This document shows positions 1 through 8,179 of a DNA stretch of 10,893 nt, one piece after another (position 1 is the first letter of the stretch; every line of letters begins with the position of its first letter). The stretch lies in contig DCCL01000202.1 of NCBI GenBank assembly GCA_002313795.1, forward strand, positions 263-11,155. The letters run 5' to 3'. A program made the translations under genes and the position numbers. The notes under the pieces were generated by a model that was not told where the DNA came from, did no database searches, and saw nothing but the letters and a program-made list of their open reading frames with translations. The stretch comes from Faecalibacterium prausnitzii (GTDB taxonomy: Bacteria > Bacillota > Clostridia > Oscillospirales > Ruminococcaceae).

Positions 1-165
1 TAACGGGCGCACCCGTCGCAGACTTAGCGCTCTTGCACTTCATCCACGCGGCTCCAAGACCATTTTCGGCTCCCTGTTTCCTGCCCTTTTCCACCTGCCG
101 GGCTCTCTGGTAAGGCTCAATGCGAAAGCTTACTCTTCTCTTCACAGCCAATTTTGTGATATTGC
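1..165 (-). ncRNA. T-box riboswitch leader, 5' part only (cut by the window edge)
   Basis: Read on the minus strand, this stretch has the ordered conserved blocks of a T-box leader. These are an AGAGAAGAGTA block at the base of Stem I, an AGAGAG bulge motif, a distal GGTGGAA loop motif, then GAAAATGG and CTTGGAG on the 3' side of Stem I, and finally a GACGGGTGCGCCCGTTA block typical of the region before the antiterminator. T-boxes read the charging state of one tRNA and control aminoacyl-tRNA synthetase, amino-acid biosynthesis or transport genes. The antiterminator (TGGNACCGCG-type T-box sequence) and the controlled gene lie to the left of position 1, so the regulated product is unknown. I cannot fix the specifier codon; UGG (plus-strand cca at 44-46) is one possibility. 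A consensus promoter sits just upstream at 170-198. The identification rests on remembered family consensus. Confidence 0.8.
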
Positions 166-169
166 ATTT

Positions 170-198
170 ATTTTAATCAACTTGTCGTCATTTGTCAA
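170..198 (-). promoter_or_regulatory. Sigma-A promoter of the T-box leader
   Basis: On the minus strand the sequence is TTGACA (193-198), a 17-base spacer, then TAAAAT (170-175). This is nearly a perfect housekeeping promoter. The predicted transcript starts around 163 and runs directly into the T-box leader. It lies just downstream of the terminator of the cellobiose operon, so the T-box unit is independently transcribed in the same direction. Confidence 0.8.
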
Positions 199-224
199 CC
201 CCTAAAACAAACTTTTTTGGTAGG

Positions 225-275
225 AAAAAGCAGATTTTCCCGGGCAGCGGAATACCGCCCGGGAACGTCTGCTTT
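225..275 (-). terminator. Rho-independent terminator of the GH94-GH1 operon
   Basis: Two nested arm pairs form one long hairpin: AAGCAGA (228-234) with TCTGCTT (268-274), and CCCGGGC (239-245) with GCCCGGG (257-263). They are separated by short internal loops. In the minus-strand RNA the stem is followed by a run of U (plus-strand A at 225-229). It begins 14 bases after the stop codon of the GH1 gene, the expected place for the end of the leftward operon. Confidence 0.85.
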
Positions 276-288
276 CATATTTTATAGG

Positions 289-1650
289 TCAGATCGACCG
301 GCCATTGGTCGCTGCGACTTCGCCATACCAGCGTGCACTGTCCTTCGGGATGCGCCGACTGGTGGGGTAATCGACATACACCAGACCGAAGCGCTCCCGG
401 TATCCGCTGTGCCATTCGTAGTTGTCCAGCAGGCTCCAATGGAAATAGCCTCTCACGTCGGCACCTGCCCGGATGCCTTCGGCCAGCTTATCCAGATACC
501 GTGCCAGAAAATCGATCCGCTCCGGGTCGTGAACTTTACCGTCCCGATAGATCAAATCGGTGCAGGACAAGCCGTTTTCCGTGATGAACATGGGCAGGCC
601 GTACCGCTCCTGCATCTGCCGCGGGCCCCAGTTCAGGCACTCCGGCTCAACCGGCCAGTTCATCGCCGTGCGGGCATAGCCGACGGGGCGTTCCACATAG
701 CAGGGGCCGTCTTCCCCCATCTGCGCAGGTGCCGCATTGTAAATGTTCAGGCCGATCATGTCCGGTCTGCCAAGCGGCAGTGCATCGTTGATGTGCTGCG
801 GGACAGCGGCGATGCAGGCGGAGAGTCTCGGCCCGCAGATATCCGGGCCGGGCCAGCGGCCAAGGCACAAGGGGTCAAGCGACATCGTATGAGTGAACGC
901 CCAGTCGTCATCCGGGCAGGCAAAGGTCAGCGCCCGGGCGGCCGCCCTGTTTGCGGAAGTATCCGACACCGGGTAGCAGATGCGGCCGGTGGAAACAAAG
1001 CCCACCTTATTTTCCGGGTCCGCCCGGCGGAGCTCCTGTGCGGCAAGGCAGTGCGCGTAAAGGACATTCCGCCAGCAGGCGAACTGTCCTTCCAGCGGAA
1101 GCTTCAGCCCCGGCGCGTGCTCTCCCGTGCCATAGCCCATTTTTACGATGCAGGCAGGCTCATTGATGGTGAACCACTGATGCACCCGCCCTTTGAAGTG
1201 CTCTGCCATTTTTGCAGCATACTGTGCAAAGGCACGGGCGGTGTCCTCGTTCCGCCAGCCGCCCTTTTCTTCCAGAGCCTGCGGCAGGTCCCAGTGATAC
1301 AGGGTGACATATGGTTCGATGCCCGATTCCAGCAGGGCATCCACAAGGGCGTCGTAATAGGCAAAGCCTTTTTCGTTCCAGTCTGTGCCGCCGGTAGGGG
1401 CAATGCGCGGCCATGCCACGGAAAAGCGGTAGGCTTTCAGGTGCATGGCTTTCATCAGTTCCATATCTTTTCGCCAGAGGTGATAGCTGTCGCAGGCAAC
1501 ATCGCCGGTTTCACCCCGGTAAGTACAGCCCGGCGTATGGGAAAAAACATCCCAGATGCTGAGCCCCTTGCCGTCCTCGGCGGCACCACCCTCGATCTGA
1601 TAGGCTGCCGTTGCCGCGCCCCACACAAAATCCTTCGGAAATTCTGCCAT
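289..1650 (-). CDS. GH1 family beta-glucosidase (cytoplasmic)
   Basis: A 453-residue protein, full length for glycoside hydrolase family 1. It hydrolyses terminal beta-glucosides such as cellobiose or cello-oligosaccharides, by the retaining mechanism of the family. Visible marks are YQIEG near residues 17-21, HW at 119-120, TINEP with the acid/base Glu164, ITENG with the nucleophile Glu358, and WSLLDNYEW at 405-413. The Glu-Trp of NYEW is the glucose-binding form of the pocket. The Ser-Lys-Tyr phosphate pocket of 6-phospho-beta-glucosidases is not apparent, which fits import by an ABC system rather than a PTS. No signal peptide is seen. I chose the ATG at 1650 because AAGGAGG (1657-1663) lies 6 bases before it; the longer in-frame start at 1668 would overlap that site. 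It follows the GH94 gene by 54 bases in the same operon. Exact substrate range is inferred from context. Confidence 0.93.
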   Translation of the reverse strand: MAEFPKDFVWGAATAAYQIEGGAAEDGKGLSIWDVFSHTPGCTYRGETGDVACDSYHLWRKDMELMKAMHLKAYRFSVAWPRIAPTGGTDWNEKGFAYYDALVDALLESGIEPYVTLYHWDLPQALEEKGGWRNEDTARAFAQYAAKMAEHFKGRVHQWFTINEPACIVKMGYGTGEHAPGLKLPLEGQFACWRNVLYAHCLAAQELRRADPENKVGFVSTGRICYPVSDTSANRAAARALTFACPDDDWAFTHTMSLDPLCLGRWPGPDICGPRLSACIAAVPQHINDALPLGRPDMIGLNIYNAAPAQMGEDGPCYVERPVGYARTAMNWPVEPECLNWGPRQMQERYGLPMFITENGLSCTDLIYRDGKVHDPERIDFLARYLDKLAEGIRAGADVRGYFHWSLLDNYEWHSGYRERFGLVYVDYPTSRRIPKDSARWYGEVAATNGRSI

Positions 1651-1704
1651 ACGCATCCTCCTTGTCACTGCGCAGACTGCTTTATGATGCCCGCCGGGAG
1701 AGAC

Positions 1705-4140
1705 TCATCCCATCACCACCGTGACCTCTACCGTCTGGCCGGGCTCTGCCAGCGGCAGGAGGTCTCCTTCAATAGCCGAGCCGTTGACCGTAACGGACTT
1801 CACGCCCTTCTGCAGGGCGTGGGAATTCTCCACACGGATGTGGTAGACCGCCCCGCGGTAGCGGCGGGTGACGATATAACCCGCCAGCGTGTGGGGAATG
1901 CAGGGGTCGATGCGCAGGCCGTTCAGGGTGGGCTGGATGCCCAGAATATACTGACTGATGTTCACGAAGGTCCATGCCGCCGTGCCGGTGAGCCAGCTGT
2001 TTTTGGCCTCACCGAAGGTGGGGGCATCTCGTCCCGCGACCATCTGGCTGTAGACGTAGGGCTCCGTGCGGTGGATCTCGGAGATATCCTCAATGTAGGC
2101 GGGGCAGGTCTTTTTGTAGACGGCAAAGGCCCGGTCGCCGTGGCCCAGCACCGTTTCGGCGCAGCTGATCCAGGGGTTGTTGTGGCAGAAGATACCGGCA
2201 TTCTCTTTGTATCCCGGAGGGTAGCTGGAGATCTCGCCCAGGTTGAGGCGGTATGTGGTGTAGGCAGGCTGCAGCAGCACCACGCCGTATTTGGTATCCA
2301 GCCGCTCTTCTACGCTCTTCAGGGCCTGCGCGGCCTGCCCGGTCTCCCGGCCAATGCCCGCCATGACGCACATGCCCTGAGGCTCAATAAAGATCTGACC
2401 TTCATCGCATTCTTTGCTGCCCACAGGTGCGCCAAAGGCATCGTAGGCCCGGCGGAACCATGCGCCGTCCCATCCGGCGGTCAGAGCGGCCTGCTCCACC
2501 GCATCAATGCTCCGACGGGCGGCGGCAGCTTCATCCTTCAGGCCCAGATGGTCGCAGAGTTCTGCATATTCGTGCCCGTATTTGACATACATACCGGCAA
2601 TGAACACGCTCTCTGCCACGGGGCCTTCGCTGGGGCCGGTGATCTGGAAGCTTTCACCCGGATGTTCGGAGAAGCAGTTCAGATTCAGGCAGTCGTTCCA
2701 ATCGGCCCGGCCGATGAGGGGCAGGCCGTGGGGGCCGAGGTGGGTGCGGGTGAAGTTGAAGCTCCGGCGCAGATGTTCCATCAGGGGCTGTGCCTTAGTC
2801 TCGTCGTTGTCAAAGGCCACAGACTCGTCCAGAATGGACCAGTCGCCGGTCTCCCGCAGGTAGGCGGCGGTGCCCGCAATGAGCCAGAGCGGGTCGTCAT
2901 TGAAGCCGCTGCCCACGTCCCGGTTGCCCTTTTTCGTCAGGGGCTGATACTGGTGATACGCGCTGCCGTCCTCAAACTGGGTGGCTGCAATGTCCAGAAT
3001 GCGTTCCCGTGCCCGGGAGGGGATCATGTGGACAAAACCCAGCAGGTCCTGACAGGAATCCCGGAAGCCCATGCCGCGGCCGATGCCGCTTTCGTAGTAG
3101 CTGGCGCTGCGGCTCATGTTGAAGGTCACCATGCACTGGTACTGGTTCCACAGGCTCACCATCCGGTCCAGCTTTTCCTCACCGGAGGTCAGCTGCCAGC
3201 CGGACAGCAATTCCTGCCAGTAGTCGGCCAGCGCCTTGAAGGCGGCATCCACCTGAGAGTCCGCAGCATAGCGGGCCATCATGGCCTCGGCCCTTGTCTT
3301 ATTGATGACGTTGGGGGCGGTGAATTTTTCTTCCTGCGGGTTTTCGATATATCCCAGACCAAAGATGATGCTCTTTCGTTCGCCCGGTGCCAGAGTGATG
3401 TGGAAGTGATGAGCACCCACCGGAGCCCACCCGTGGGCGATGCTGTTGGAGCAGTGCCCGGCCTTGACAGCTTCCGGCTCGGCGGGGCTGCCATAAACGC
3501 CGCAGAAGGCATCCCGGCTGGTATCAAAGCTGGTGACCGGGGTGTTGGCCCAGAACACGGCGTAGTGGTTGCGGCGCTCCCGGTATTCGGTCTTGTGGTA
3601 GATGGCGCTGTCCACCACTTCTACTTCGCCGGTGGAAAAGTTGCGCTGGAAATTGGAGCTGTCGTCCATGGCGTCCCACAGGCAGAACTCCACATAGCTG
3701 AATACGTCCAGCGTTCTGGGGGCAGCGGTCTTATTCGTAAGGGTCAGCCGGTCGATCTCACAGGCGTCGCCCCGGGGAACAAAAAGCTCCTGCATGGCCG
3801 CAATGCCGTTCTTCTCCCCTTCCAGAATGGTATAGCCCAGCCCGTGGCGGCAGGTGTAGGAATCCAGTTCTGTTTTGGAAGGCTGCCAGCCCGGGTTCCA
3901 GATGGTGCCGCCGTCATTGATATAGATGCGGTGGCCGTCCTGATCCAGTGGGGAATTATTGTAACGGTAGCGGGTGATCCGGCGCAGCCGGGCATCCCGG
4001 TAAAAGCTGTAGCCGCCGCCGGTATTGGAGACCAGACTGAAAAAGTCCTCACTGCCCAGATAGTTGATCCAGGGCAGAGGCGTGCGGGGCGTGTCGATCA
4101 CATATTCCCGGCGTGCATCATCAAAATGTCCGAATTTCAT
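1705..4140 (-). CDS. cbpA: Cellobiose phosphorylase (GH94)
   Basis: An 811-residue protein, the usual size for the family. It cleaves cellobiose with inorganic phosphate to alpha-glucose 1-phosphate and glucose in the cytoplasm. The sequence matches remembered Cellvibrio/Clostridium cellobiose phosphorylases nearly throughout: [14 protein letters not shown] near 23-36, RYRYNN at 57-62, [10 protein letters not shown] around 393-402, [12 protein letters not shown] at 477-488, and [20 protein letters not shown] at 638-657. The general acid is expected to be Asp483 of DWND. By analogy with solved GH94 structures, Arg360, His653 and Thr718-Gly719 would bind phosphate. This match separates it from cellodextrin or chitobiose phosphorylases, though substrate was not tested. 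The start is supported by AAAGGAGG nine bases upstream of the ATG. It is the first gene of the leftward operon, with its promoter at 4246-4274 and an operator-like repeat in its leader. Confidence 0.95.
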   Translation of the reverse strand: MKFGHFDDARREYVIDTPRTPLPWINYLGSEDFFSLVSNTGGGYSFYRDARLRRITRYRYNNSPLDQDGHRIYINDGGTIWNPGWQPSKTELDSYTCRHGLGYTILEGEKNGIAAMQELFVPRGDACEIDRLTLTNKTAAPRTLDVFSYVEFCLWDAMDDSSNFQRNFSTGEVEVVDSAIYHKTEYRERRNHYAVFWANTPVTSFDTSRDAFCGVYGSPAEPEAVKAGHCSNSIAHGWAPVGAHHFHITLAPGERKSIIFGLGYIENPQEEKFTAPNVINKTRAEAMMARYAADSQVDAAFKALADYWQELLSGWQLTSGEEKLDRMVSLWNQYQCMVTFNMSRSASYYESGIGRGMGFRDSCQDLLGFVHMIPSRARERILDIAATQFEDGSAYHQYQPLTKKGNRDVGSGFNDDPLWLIAGTAAYLRETGDWSILDESVAFDNDETKAQPLMEHLRRSFNFTRTHLGPHGLPLIGRADWNDCLNLNCFSEHPGESFQITGPSEGPVAESVFIAGMYVKYGHEYAELCDHLGLKDEAAAARRSIDAVEQAALTAGWDGAWFRRAYDAFGAPVGSKECDEGQIFIEPQGMCVMAGIGRETGQAAQALKSVEERLDTKYGVVLLQPAYTTYRLNLGEISSYPPGYKENAGIFCHNNPWISCAETVLGHGDRAFAVYKKTCPAYIEDISEIHRTEPYVYSQMVAGRDAPTFGEAKNSWLTGTAAWTFVNISQYILGIQPTLNGLRIDPCIPHTLAGYIVTRRYRGAVYHIRVENSHALQKGVKSVTVNGSAIEGDLLPLAEPGQTVEVTVVMG

Positions 4141-4186
4141 AGCCTTGTTCCTCCTTTGCGAAAAACCGGAAACGCCGAAACCATAG

Positions 4187-4215
4187 ATTTGCGAAAACGA
4201 TTAAGGCTTTGCGGC
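4187..4215 (+). promoter_or_regulatory. Operator-like repeat, copy 1 (in the leader of the GH94 operon)
   Basis: This 29-bp stretch differs from the one at 4495-4523 at only three positions. Its core is TTTGCGAAAACGATT, followed by AAGG and TTTGCGGC. The GCGAAAACG half resembles half-sites of LacI-family operators. It lies roughly 25-50 bases downstream of the predicted start of the GH94 transcript, where a bound repressor would act as a roadblock. Binding by the adjacent LacI-type protein is inferred from position and repetition. Confidence 0.65.
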
Positions 4216-4245
4216 TCAAAGGCAGGCAAGGACTTCTCTGCCTTG

Positions 4246-4274
4246 ATAATAGTCTATCCTTCGGCAAAAAGCAA
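4246..4274 (-). promoter_or_regulatory. Promoter of the GH94-GH1 operon
   Basis: On the minus strand: TTGCTT (4269-4274), 17-base spacer, TATTAT (4246-4251). The start of transcription would be near 4239, leaving a leader of about 99 bases that contains operator-like copy 1 and the ribosome binding site. The spacer is ideal and the -10 is good; the -35 matches four of six consensus positions. Confidence 0.6.
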
Positions 4275-4463
4275 GGGCTCTCCTGAAATATACAACGAAA
4301 TAAAACCGGCCATTTCCGGCCCATAAAACGCTCGTGGAGCGAAACTTTTATCGAACGGTAACGAAATGTAACGAAAACAGGACAGACTGCATAATTCCGG
4401 AATGAGAAAGCCCCACAAATTGCTGAAAATGCGTCAATCGATATAAAAGTTATTCTCTTCCGC

Positions 4464-4492
4464 TTGATTTTCAGTGCAGAATGCGCTATATT
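4464..4492 (+). promoter_or_regulatory. Promoter of the lacI-type regulator and transporter unit
   Basis: TTGATT (4464-4469), 17-base spacer, TATATT (4487-4492). Transcription would start near 4499, inside operator-like copy 2 (4495-4523), so a bound repressor would block initiation directly. This predicts autorepression of the regulator. A weaker alternative (TTGCTG with TATAAA, 16-base spacer) lies slightly upstream in 4420-4447. Confidence 0.65.
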
Positions 4493-4494
4493 GA

Positions 4495-4523
4495 ATTTGC
4501 GAAAACGATTGAGGACTTGCGGC
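4495..4523 (+). promoter_or_regulatory. Operator-like repeat, copy 2 (at the regulator's transcription start)
   Basis: This is the near-identical partner of the 4187-4215 repeat (26 of 29 positions), in the same orientation and 308 bases away. It begins two bases after the -10 box of the regulator's promoter. The spacing would allow a tetrameric or looped LacI-family complex to hold both divergent promoters, but looping is speculation. Confidence 0.65.
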
Positions 4524-4562
4524 AGACAATGGCAGGACAGGCCCTCGGAAGGGGGCGGAGAG

Positions 4563-5570
4563 ATGTCATCCTTAAAAGATCTGGCGCAGGAATGCGGCGT
4601 CTCAGTGGCAACGGTGAGCAAGGCGCTCAACGGCCAGCCGGACATTTCTGCGGCCACCCGCAATCGCATCCGTGAGGCAGCACGCCGGATGGGCTATGTG
4701 CCCAACATGGCGGCACGCTCCATGAAGACCAACCGCACTTATAACCTTGGCGTCCTGTTCGTGGACGAGCGGCAGAGCGGTCTGGCCCACGAGTATTTTT
4801 CGGCGGTGCTGGACAGCTTCAAGGTACAGGTGGAAAAGCTGGGCTACGACATCACCTTTATCAACCGGAACCTGGGCGGCAGGACCATGACCTATCTGGA
4901 GCACTGCCACTACCGCGGGGTGGACGGCGCAGTGATCGCCTGTGTGGATTTCAATGACCCGCAGGTGGTGGAGCTGGTGAACAGCGATGTGCCGGTGGTG
5001 ACCATCGACCATGTGTTCAACAACCGGATGGCAGTCCTTTCCGATAACGTCAACGGGCTTTCGTCTCTGGTGCGTTACGCCTACGCCAAAGGCCACCGCC
5101 GCATCGCCTTTATCCACGGCGAGCGGACTGCGGTCACAGAGAACCGGCTGGCAGGCTTTTATAAGAGCTGTGAGGAACTGGGGCTGGACGTCCCCGACGA
5201 CTATGTGCGCAGCGGCATTTACCACGACCCGGACCGCTGTGCACAGGAGACCCGGAACCTGCTGGCACTTCCCCAGCGCCCCACCTGCATCCTCTTCCCA
5301 GACGATTTCTCGGCTATGGGCGGCTGCATCGCCCTGCAGGAAGCGGGCCTGAGTATCCCGGAGGACATCTCCGTGATGGGCTACGACGGCATCTACCTTT
5401 CCCGGGTGATGAAGCCGCAGCTGGTGACATGGCAGCAGAACACCAAAATGCTGGGCCGGATGGCTGCGGATAAGCTGGTACAGATGATCGAGCACCCCCG
5501 TGTGACACTGGCCGAGCAGATCCCGGTGACGGGCAGGCTGCTGGAAGGCGATTCCGTGGGCAGTGTATGA
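4563..5570 (+). CDS. LacI-family transcriptional repressor (probable cellobiose regulator)
   Basis: A 335-residue protein of standard LacI/GalR length. The N-terminus is a clear helix-turn-helix (residues 4-23, with VSVATVSKALNG). A hinge follows (NMAARSMKT near 48-56, where the usual minor-groove leucine is replaced by Met54), then a periplasmic-binding-protein-like sensor domain beginning at NLGVLFVDE (about 61) and running to the end. It is expected to bind the operator-like repeats at 4187 and 4495 and release them on binding an inducer, probably cellobiose or a related glucoside. I chose the ATG at 4563 because the HTH starts right after it and a GGAAGGGGGCGGAG stretch precedes it; the upstream in-frame extension has no domain content. 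It is divergent from the GH94 operon and 84 bases ahead of the binding-protein gene. The inducer and target list are inferred. Confidence 0.92.
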   Translation: MSSLKDLAQECGVSVATVSKALNGQPDISAATRNRIREAARRMGYVPNMAARSMKTNRTYNLGVLFVDERQSGLAHEYFSAVLDSFKVQVEKLGYDITFINRNLGGRTMTYLEHCHYRGVDGAVIACVDFNDPQVVELVNSDVPVVTIDHVFNNRMAVLSDNVNGLSSLVRYAYAKGHRRIAFIHGERTAVTENRLAGFYKSCEELGLDVPDDYVRSGIYHDPDRCAQETRNLLALPQRPTCILFPDDFSAMGGCIALQEAGLSIPEDISVMGYDGIYLSRVMKPQLVTWQQNTKMLGRMAADKLVQMIEHPRVTLAEQIPVTGRLLEGDSVGSV

Positions 5571-5623
5571 ATGTGTTGCAATAAGTTCCGGGCGGACCGG
5601 AGCTTTCAGTGAGAAGATCCTTA

Positions 5624-5639
5624 TTACGAAAACCATTGA
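5624..5639 (+). promoter_or_regulatory. Degenerate third operator-like site upstream of the binding-protein gene
   Basis: TTACGAAAACCATTGA matches the core of the two 29-bp repeats at 14 of 16 positions (G to A and G to C changes). It abuts the ribosome binding site AAGGAGG (5639-5645). No convincing separate promoter is visible in 5571-5654; a small hairpin (TCCGG/CCGGA, 5587-5601) without a U run lies just upstream. The match could be chance. Confidence 0.35.
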
Positions 5640-5654
5640 AGGAGGTTTTTCATT

Positions 5655-7097
5655 ATGAGAAAGATTTCGCGTCGTAATTTCCTGCTGGCTTCCGGTGCAG
5701 TCACCATCACTGCAGCGCTGAGCGCCTGCGGCGGTTCTTCTTCCAGCACCACTCCTTCCACGGCTTCCTCGGCAGCGGCCTCCGCAGCTTCCAGTGCGCC
5801 CGCAGCACAGGGCAAGACGCTGAACATCTGGTGCTGGAACGATGAGTTCCAGAGCCGTTTCAATGATTACTACCCCGAAGTCGCCTCCATCGCCGACGAC
5901 AAATCCACCACCACCCTGAAGGACGGCACGGTCGTCAAGTGGACCATCAACGCCAACGAGAACAACAACTACCAGAACAAGCTGGACGAAGCCCTGCTGA
6001 ATCAGGATTCCGCCGCCGATGACGACAAGGTGGACATCTTCCTGATCGAAGCCGATTATGCCCTGAAATATGTGGATTCTGATTACGCTCTGGACGTCAA
6101 GGCAGACATCGGCCTGACCGATTCTGACCTGGCAGGACAGTACCAGTACACCAAGGATATCGTTTCTGTGGACGGCAGCCAGCGCGGCACCACCTGGCAG
6201 GCAACTCCCGGCCTGTTTGCTTACCGCCGCAGCATTGCCAAGGATGTGCTGGGCACCGATGACCCCACCGAAGTGCAGACCTATCTTTCCGACTGGGATA
6301 AGTTCAATGATGTGGCTGCCAAGGCACACGACAAGGGCTACAAGATGCTGTCCGGCTTCGACGATGCCTACCGCACCTTCTCCAACAACGTGTCTGCACC
6401 CTGGGTGGACGGCACCACCGTCAAGGTCGATCCCAACCTCATGAAGTGGGTGGACCAGACCAAGGAGTACACCGACAAGGGTTACAACAACAAGTCCAGC
6501 CTGTGGGACAGCCAGTGGGCAGCCGACCAGGGCCCCACCGGTAAGGTGTTCGGTTTCTTCTACTCCACCTGGGGCATCAATTTCACCCTGCTGGGCAACT
6601 CGCTGGAGACCCCTGTGGCCGAGGGCGGCAAGGAAGAAGTCGGCAACGGCATCTACGGTGACTACGCTGTCTGCGAAGGCCCTCAGCCCTACTACTGGGG
6701 CGGCACCTGGATCTGCGCAGCAGCCGGCACAGACAACATCGAGACCATCAAGGATATCATGCAGAAGCTGACCTGCGATGAGGCCATCATGAAGCAGATC
6801 ACGCTGGACACGCAGGATTACACCAACAACGAAAAGGCAATGGAAGAGATCGCCAACAGCGATTACAAGTCCGATTTTCTGGGCGGCCAGAACCACATCG
6901 CTCTGTTTGCAGAGGCAGCCAAGAAGATCGATATGTCCAACGCAGGCCCCTACGATCAGGGTCTGAACGAGAGCTTCCAGAATGCATTCAAGGATTACTT
7001 CACCGGCAACGTGGACGAGGATACCGCAAAGGCAAACTTCGAGACCTCCATCAAGGAGAAGTATCCCGAGCTGACCGATGTGGAGTGGCCCGCATGA
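5655..7097 (+). CDS. ABC transporter sugar-binding lipoprotein (CUT1 type)
   Basis: A 480-residue extracellular solute-binding protein of the COG1653/family 1 sort, anchored to the outer face of the membrane. The signal region ends in the lipobox LSAC, with Cys25 as the lipid-modified residue. A Ser/Ala/Thr-rich flexible linker covers about 26-53. The ligand-binding domain starts at LNIWCWNDEF (about 56-65), a typical opening strand for these proteins, and is rich in Trp/Tyr/Asp as in oligosaccharide binders. The signal also carries SRRNFLLASG, which resembles a twin-arginine motif. AAGGAGG at 5639-5645 lies nine bases before the ATG. It is followed by two permease genes of the same system. 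Cellobiose or cello-oligosaccharide as ligand is inferred from the neighbouring phosphorylase and glucosidase; the sequence alone does not settle it. Confidence 0.92.
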   Translation: MRKISRRNFLLASGAVTITAALSACGGSSSSTTPSTASSAAASAASSAPAAQGKTLNIWCWNDEFQSRFNDYYPEVASIADDKSTTTLKDGTVVKWTINANENNNYQNKLDEALLNQDSAADDDKVDIFLIEADYALKYVDSDYALDVKADIGLTDSDLAGQYQYTKDIVSVDGSQRGTTWQATPGLFAYRRSIAKDVLGTDDPTEVQTYLSDWDKFNDVAAKAHDKGYKMLSGFDDAYRTFSNNVSAPWVDGTTVKVDPNLMKWVDQTKEYTDKGYNNKSSLWDSQWAADQGPTGKVFGFFYSTWGINFTLLGNSLETPVAEGGKEEVGNGIYGDYAVCEGPQPYYWGGTWICAAAGTDNIETIKDIMQKLTCDEAIMKQITLDTQDYTNNEKAMEEIANSDYKSDFLGGQNHIALFAEAAKKIDMSNAGPYDQGLNESFQNAFKDYFTGNVDEDTAKANFETSIKEKYPELTDVEWPA

Positions 7098-7135
7098 GCG
7101 CAGCCTGAAGCCAGATCTTAACAACTGAATCAGAG

Positions 7136-7171
7136 GGGGCGGGCCGGACGCTGATCCCGCCCGCCCCTTTT
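7136..7171 (+). terminator. Intraoperonic hairpin (partial terminator or RNA stabiliser)
   Basis: A 9-bp all-GC stem pairs GGGGCGGGC (7136-7144) with GCCCGCCCC (7159-7167), with a 14-base loop. It is followed by only four T (7168-7171). It sits in the 107-base gap between the binding-protein and permease genes. Such hairpins commonly leave the binding protein expressed above the permeases, by partial termination or by protecting the upstream mRNA from 3' decay. The short U run argues for partial rather than complete termination. Confidence 0.65.
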
Positions 7172-7204
7172 GCTGGATGCAGCGTACGTCAGGAGGGCGG
7201 TTCC

Positions 7205-8179
7205 ATGGACAAAACAAAAAAGAAAAGCTCGATCAGCTACGCGAAATGGGGCTACATCTTCATTGCACCGTTCTTTGTCATTTTTGCGGTGTTTCAGCTG
7301 ATCCCGCTGGGTTCTACGATTTACTACAGCTTTTTTGAATATTACCGCAGCGGCCTGAAGATCATCGGCCCCAACTTTGTGGGCATAAAAAACTACATCG
7401 CCCTGTTTTCCACCGACCTGCCCAAATACTTCGGCAACACGCTGCTGCTCTGGATCATCGGCTTTATCCCGCAGATCGCAGTCTCGCTGCTGCTGGCGGC
7501 GTGGTTCACCGACCTGCGGCTCAAGCTCAAGGGCCAGACCTTCTTCAAGACGGTCATCTACATGCCAAACCTGATCATGGCGTCGGCCTTTGCCATGCTG
7601 TTCTTTGCCCTGTTCTCGGACAACGGCCCGGTGAATGCCGTTCTGATGAGCATGGGCATCCTCAAAGAGCCCATCAGCTTCCTGAATACGGTCTGGGGCA
7701 ACCGGGGCCTTATCGGCCTGATGAACTTCCTGATGTGGTTCGGCAACACCACCATCATGCTGATGGCCGCTATCATGGGCGTTGACCCCACCCTTTACGA
7801 GGCTGCTGAACTGGATGGATGCAGTCCGAACCAGATGTTCTGGAAGATCACCATTCCCCTCATCCGGCCGATCCTGATCTACGTGATGATCACTTCCATG
7901 ATTGGCGGTCTGCAGATGTTCGATGTGCCGCAGATCCTGACGAACGGCAAGGGCGGCCCGGACCGCACTTCCACCACCATGATCATGTACCTGAACAACC
8001 ATCTGTTCAGCAAGAATTACGGCATGGCCGGTGCGGTTTCTGTGGTGCTGTTTCTGGTGTGTGCCGTGCTCTGCGTGGTGGTCTACCTCTCCCTTACCCG
8101 GGAAGAGGACGGCCTGAGCAAGGCAGAACGCAAGGCCCGCAGGCAGGCGGCCAAACAGGCGAAGGGAGGAAAAGCATAA
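7205..8179 (+). CDS. ABC sugar permease, MalF/UgpA-like (CUT1)
   Basis: A 324-residue integral membrane protein, one half of the transport channel. About six membrane segments are visible (near 17-36, 78-100, 113-137, 168-192, 222-245 and 274-298). The cytoplasmic EAA loop that docks the ATPase is clear: EAAELDG with IPLIRP at about 199-222. The C-terminal tail (299-324) is strongly charged and basic (Lys/Arg/Glu). AGGAGG at 7191-7196 lies eight bases before the ATG. Its stop codon overlaps the start of the next permease gene by one base (TAATG), so the two are translationally linked. No ATP-binding gene follows; in this transporter class one MsmK-like ATPase often serves several importers. 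Ligand assignment follows the neighbouring genes. Confidence 0.93.
   Translation: MDKTKKKSSISYAKWGYIFIAPFFVIFAVFQLIPLGSTIYYSFFEYYRSGLKIIGPNFVGIKNYIALFSTDLPKYFGNTLLLWIIGFIPQIAVSLLLAAWFTDLRLKLKGQTFFKTVIYMPNLIMASAFAMLFFALFSDNGPVNAVLMSMGILKEPISFLNTVWGNRGLIGLMNFLMWFGNTTIMLMAAIMGVDPTLYEAAELDGCSPNQMFWKITIPLIRPILIYVMITSMIGGLQMFDVPQILTNGKGGPDRTSTTMIMYLNNHLFSKNYGMAGAVSVVLFLVCAVLCVVVYLSLTREEDGLSKAERKARRQAAKQAKGGKA

Noticed and set aside
217..4326. A 1369-codon plus-strand open frame running antisense across both glycoside hydrolase genes.
   Set aside because: It starts at a TTG without a ribosome binding site, mirrors two unmistakable enzyme genes, and is a known by-product of strong GC codon bias. No domain is recognisable.
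4329..4341. A small hairpin CGCTC-GTG-GAGCG in the divergent control region.
   Set aside because: Too short, with a 3-base loop and no U run; it is not convincing as a terminator or regulatory RNA.
4602..7217. An 871-codon minus-strand open frame opposite the regulator and binding-protein genes.
   Set aside because: It is a composition shadow of two well-supported genes and has no plausible start or family resemblance.
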